NCBI GenBank assembly: GCA_003156795.1 | Contig: PMHU01000304.1 | Location: 2,715-8,684, forward strand | Direction: 5' to 3' | DNA length: 5,970 bases | From: Acidimicrobiaceae bacterium | Lineage (GTDB): Bacteria > Actinomycetota > Acidimicrobiia > Acidimicrobiales > Palsa-688 | Shown: positions 4,679 through 5,970 of the stretch, one piece after another | How the letters are laid out: every line of letters begins with the position of its first letter | Position numbering within the stretch: the first letter of the stretch is position 1 | Translations under genes and position numbers: made by a program | The notes under the pieces: generated by a model | What the model was told of the DNA's origin: nothing | Databases searched by the model: none | What the model saw: only the letters and a program-made list of their open reading frames with translations

Positions 4679-5970
4679 TCAACGCCGGGTGCGAGAGTGG
4701 CGACCCGCCGGGCGAAGCCGGCGCCGGGCGCCGAACAGAAGGATGCAGCCGAAACCACCTGCGATCAACGCCAGCCCCATCTCCCAAGCAGCGTCAGCCC
4801 CCGTAAAGGGAAGCGGGCCGGAGTGCGGCAGGGAAACCGTGGTGGGAGACGCCGACGTGGTGGCCGAGGCGGCTGCCACGGTGGCCGTCGCCGCCGCGGT
4901 CTCGACCTGGCCGTTTGGATCGAACGTCGAGGACACCACCTTGGCGGTATTCACGATCGTCCCCGCCGAGGCAGTTACGCGTGCCACGACGTGCAAGACC
5001 TCAGAGGCCTGGTTCGCGAGGGTCCCGACCTGCCAGGCGACCGTGGTACCACCTGCGCCTTCTGTGGTCACCTGTCCCACTGACTCGTTGGCCGAGACAA
5101 AGGAGAGGCCGCTCGGGAGCGGATCCGTAACCGACACTCCTTCAGACGTACCCGGACCCTCGTTCTTGACGGTGATGGTGTACGTGACGTCAGAACCCAC
5201 CAATGGTGAGTGGTTGCTCACTGTTTTGGATAGGGCGATGACCGCGTAGGTCGGTGTCAGCGTGACCGTGTTCGACGAGCCCGTATGCCCGCCCGATCCA
5301 TTGAACGCGGTCTGAGTGAACGTCGCGGTGTTGCTCACGGCGGCGGTCGTGTTCACCGAGACGACGATCGAGAGCGTCGACTGGGCCCCTACGGGTGAGC
5401 CCAAGTTGGGGATGGTCCACGTCACCGTTTGACCTGAGATCACCACCGTCCCGGTTGCAGCTGTCGAGGACACGTAGGCGAGCCCAGCAGGCAGGACGTC
5501 AGTGACGACAACCGCGCCGCTGCTCGAAGGTCCGGCATTCGATGCCGTGAGGGTAAAGGTGTCGTTCGTGTGCGCTTCGGGTGTCAAGGTCGATGCCGAC
5601 TTCGTCAGGGTCACCGCCGCGAACAGCGCGGAAACTGAAAAGGTCGAGGACCCTGAGGTGACTGGGGTTTGCGATCCGGGCGGTGTTCCCGACGCAGTGG
5701 CCGAGTCGGTGATAGACCCGTTGTTCAAATCGGCCTGAGTCACTGTGTATGTGGCGGTGCAGGTCTCATTGTCGCCCGGCGCCAAACTCGAGACCGGACA
5801 CGTTGGCCCAGTCAAGTTGGCCTGGGTGGCCGGCGCCGACTCGGTGTCATCCACCGAGATGGCATGCAGGCTTACGTTGCCGGTATTGGTCACCAAGAAG
5901 TCGTAGTTGATGGTGTCGCCGACCGCCGAATAGTTCGCCGTGGGCGACGACTTCACCACACTCAACCCCG
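4679..5970 (-). CDS. DUF11-repeat surface protein with LPFTG sortase signal, N-terminus missing
   Basis: The frame is open to the right edge, so the N-terminus and signal peptide lie outside; about 430 residues are visible (numbered here from the Leu codon at 5963-5965). Three Ig-like repeats follow one another. Residues about 1-110 hold a DUF7507-like unit with CP...LAPGDNETCTATYTVTQADL and Cys56/Cys69. About 117-237 (AAVTLTKSAS... VTDVLPAGLAYVS) and 240-357 (ALSKTVSNHSP... VTDPLPSGLSFVS) are DUF11 units. A Ser/Thr/Ala linker leads to SLPHSGPLPFTG, a hydrophobic helix (about 394-411) and an Arg-rich tail: a cell-wall sorting signal with LPFTG at 4799-4813. A sortase would cut within LPFTG and link the protein to peptidoglycan, displaying the repeats as a stalk or adhesin-like structure. 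Stop is TGA; the lipoprotein gene begins 24 nt beyond. No sortase gene is in the window. Confidence 0.9.
   Translation of the reverse strand, partial: GLSVVKSSPTANYSAVGDTINYDFLVTNTGNVSLHAISVDDTESAPATQANLTGPTCPVSSLAPGDNETCTATYTVTQADLNNGSITDSATASGTPPGSQTPVTSGSSTFSVSALFAAVTLTKSASTLTPEAHTNDTFTLTASNAGPSSSGAVVVTDVLPAGLAYVSSTAATGTVVISGQTVTWTIPNLGSPVGAQSTLSIVVSVNTTAAVSNTATFTQTAFNGSGGHTGSSNTVTLTPTYAVIALSKTVSNHSPLVGSDVTYTITVKNEGPGTSEGVSVTDPLPSGLSFVSANESVGQVTTEGAGGTTVAWQVGTLANQASEVLHVVARVTASAGTIVNTAKVVSSTFDPNGQVETAAATATVAAASATTSASPTTVSLPHSGPLPFTGADAAWEMGLALIAGGFGCILLFGARRRLRPAGRHSRTRR
4799..4831 (-). other. Cell-wall sorting motifs LPHSG and LPFTG
   Basis: Within the surface protein, LPHSG (residues 379-383, codons 4817-4831) is followed after one proline by LPFTG (385-389, codons 4799-4813). 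LPFTG is the canonical form next to the membrane helix and charged tail, and so is the probable cleavage site. LPHSG is a near-match to the LPXTG pattern, with Ser for Thr, and may be a decoy, a relic or a second substrate site. Confidence 0.6.

Noticed and set aside
4425..5249. A 274-codon plus-strand frame
   Set aside because: It lies antisense to the DUF11 surface protein and the lipoprotein. Its product has no recognisable domain, whereas the minus-strand proteins have clear repeats, a lipobox and a sorting signal.
1..5970. CRISPR arrays, tRNA or rRNA genes, intact insertion sequences or phage genes
   Set aside because: No regularly spaced direct repeats, cloverleaf, transposase motif or terminal inverted repeats were seen.

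Overview
The window looks like chromosomal DNA from a high-G+C actinobacterium. The G+C content is high by eye, codon third positions are mostly G or C, several starts are TTG, and the gene families fit: an FGLLP-type membrane protein, a multi-membrane GT-C-like protein, a DUF11-repeat surface protein with an LPFTG sortase signal, and a small lipoprotein. I cannot place it below the phylum. No tRNA, rRNA, CRISPR array, phage gene or intact insertion sequence is visible.

Layout. (1) Positions 2-697 (+) hold the 3' part of a polytopic membrane protein whose N-terminus lies left of the window. (2) Positions 698-976 are intergenic. (3) Positions 977-3124 (+) encode a 715-residue polytopic membrane protein with GT-C glycosyltransferase hallmarks and an extracellular C-terminal domain. 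(4) Positions 3125-3396 separate convergent genes and hold a nest of overlapping inverted repeats, plus a doubtful small ORF. (5) Positions 3397-3786 (-) encode a small cupin-like protein. Its reading frame runs upstream, without a stop, into an undescribed scrap of a response-regulator receiver domain (3766-3882), an apparent gene relic. (6) Positions 3883-4249 hold no gene I can support, only inverted repeats. (7) Positions 4250-5970 (-) form a probable two-gene transcription unit: a DUF11/DUF7507-type cell-wall-anchored protein, truncated at the right edge, followed 24 nt later by a secreted lipoprotein with an FxLYD-like fold.

Taken together, most of the window concerns the cell envelope: two integral membrane proteins, one sortase-anchored adhesin-like protein and one lipoprotein. 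The most unusual feature is the receiver-domain relic joined in frame to the cupin gene, which marks a past recombination or deletion. I see no evidence for a novel multi-gene system such as defence, secretion or a mobile element, and I do not claim one.
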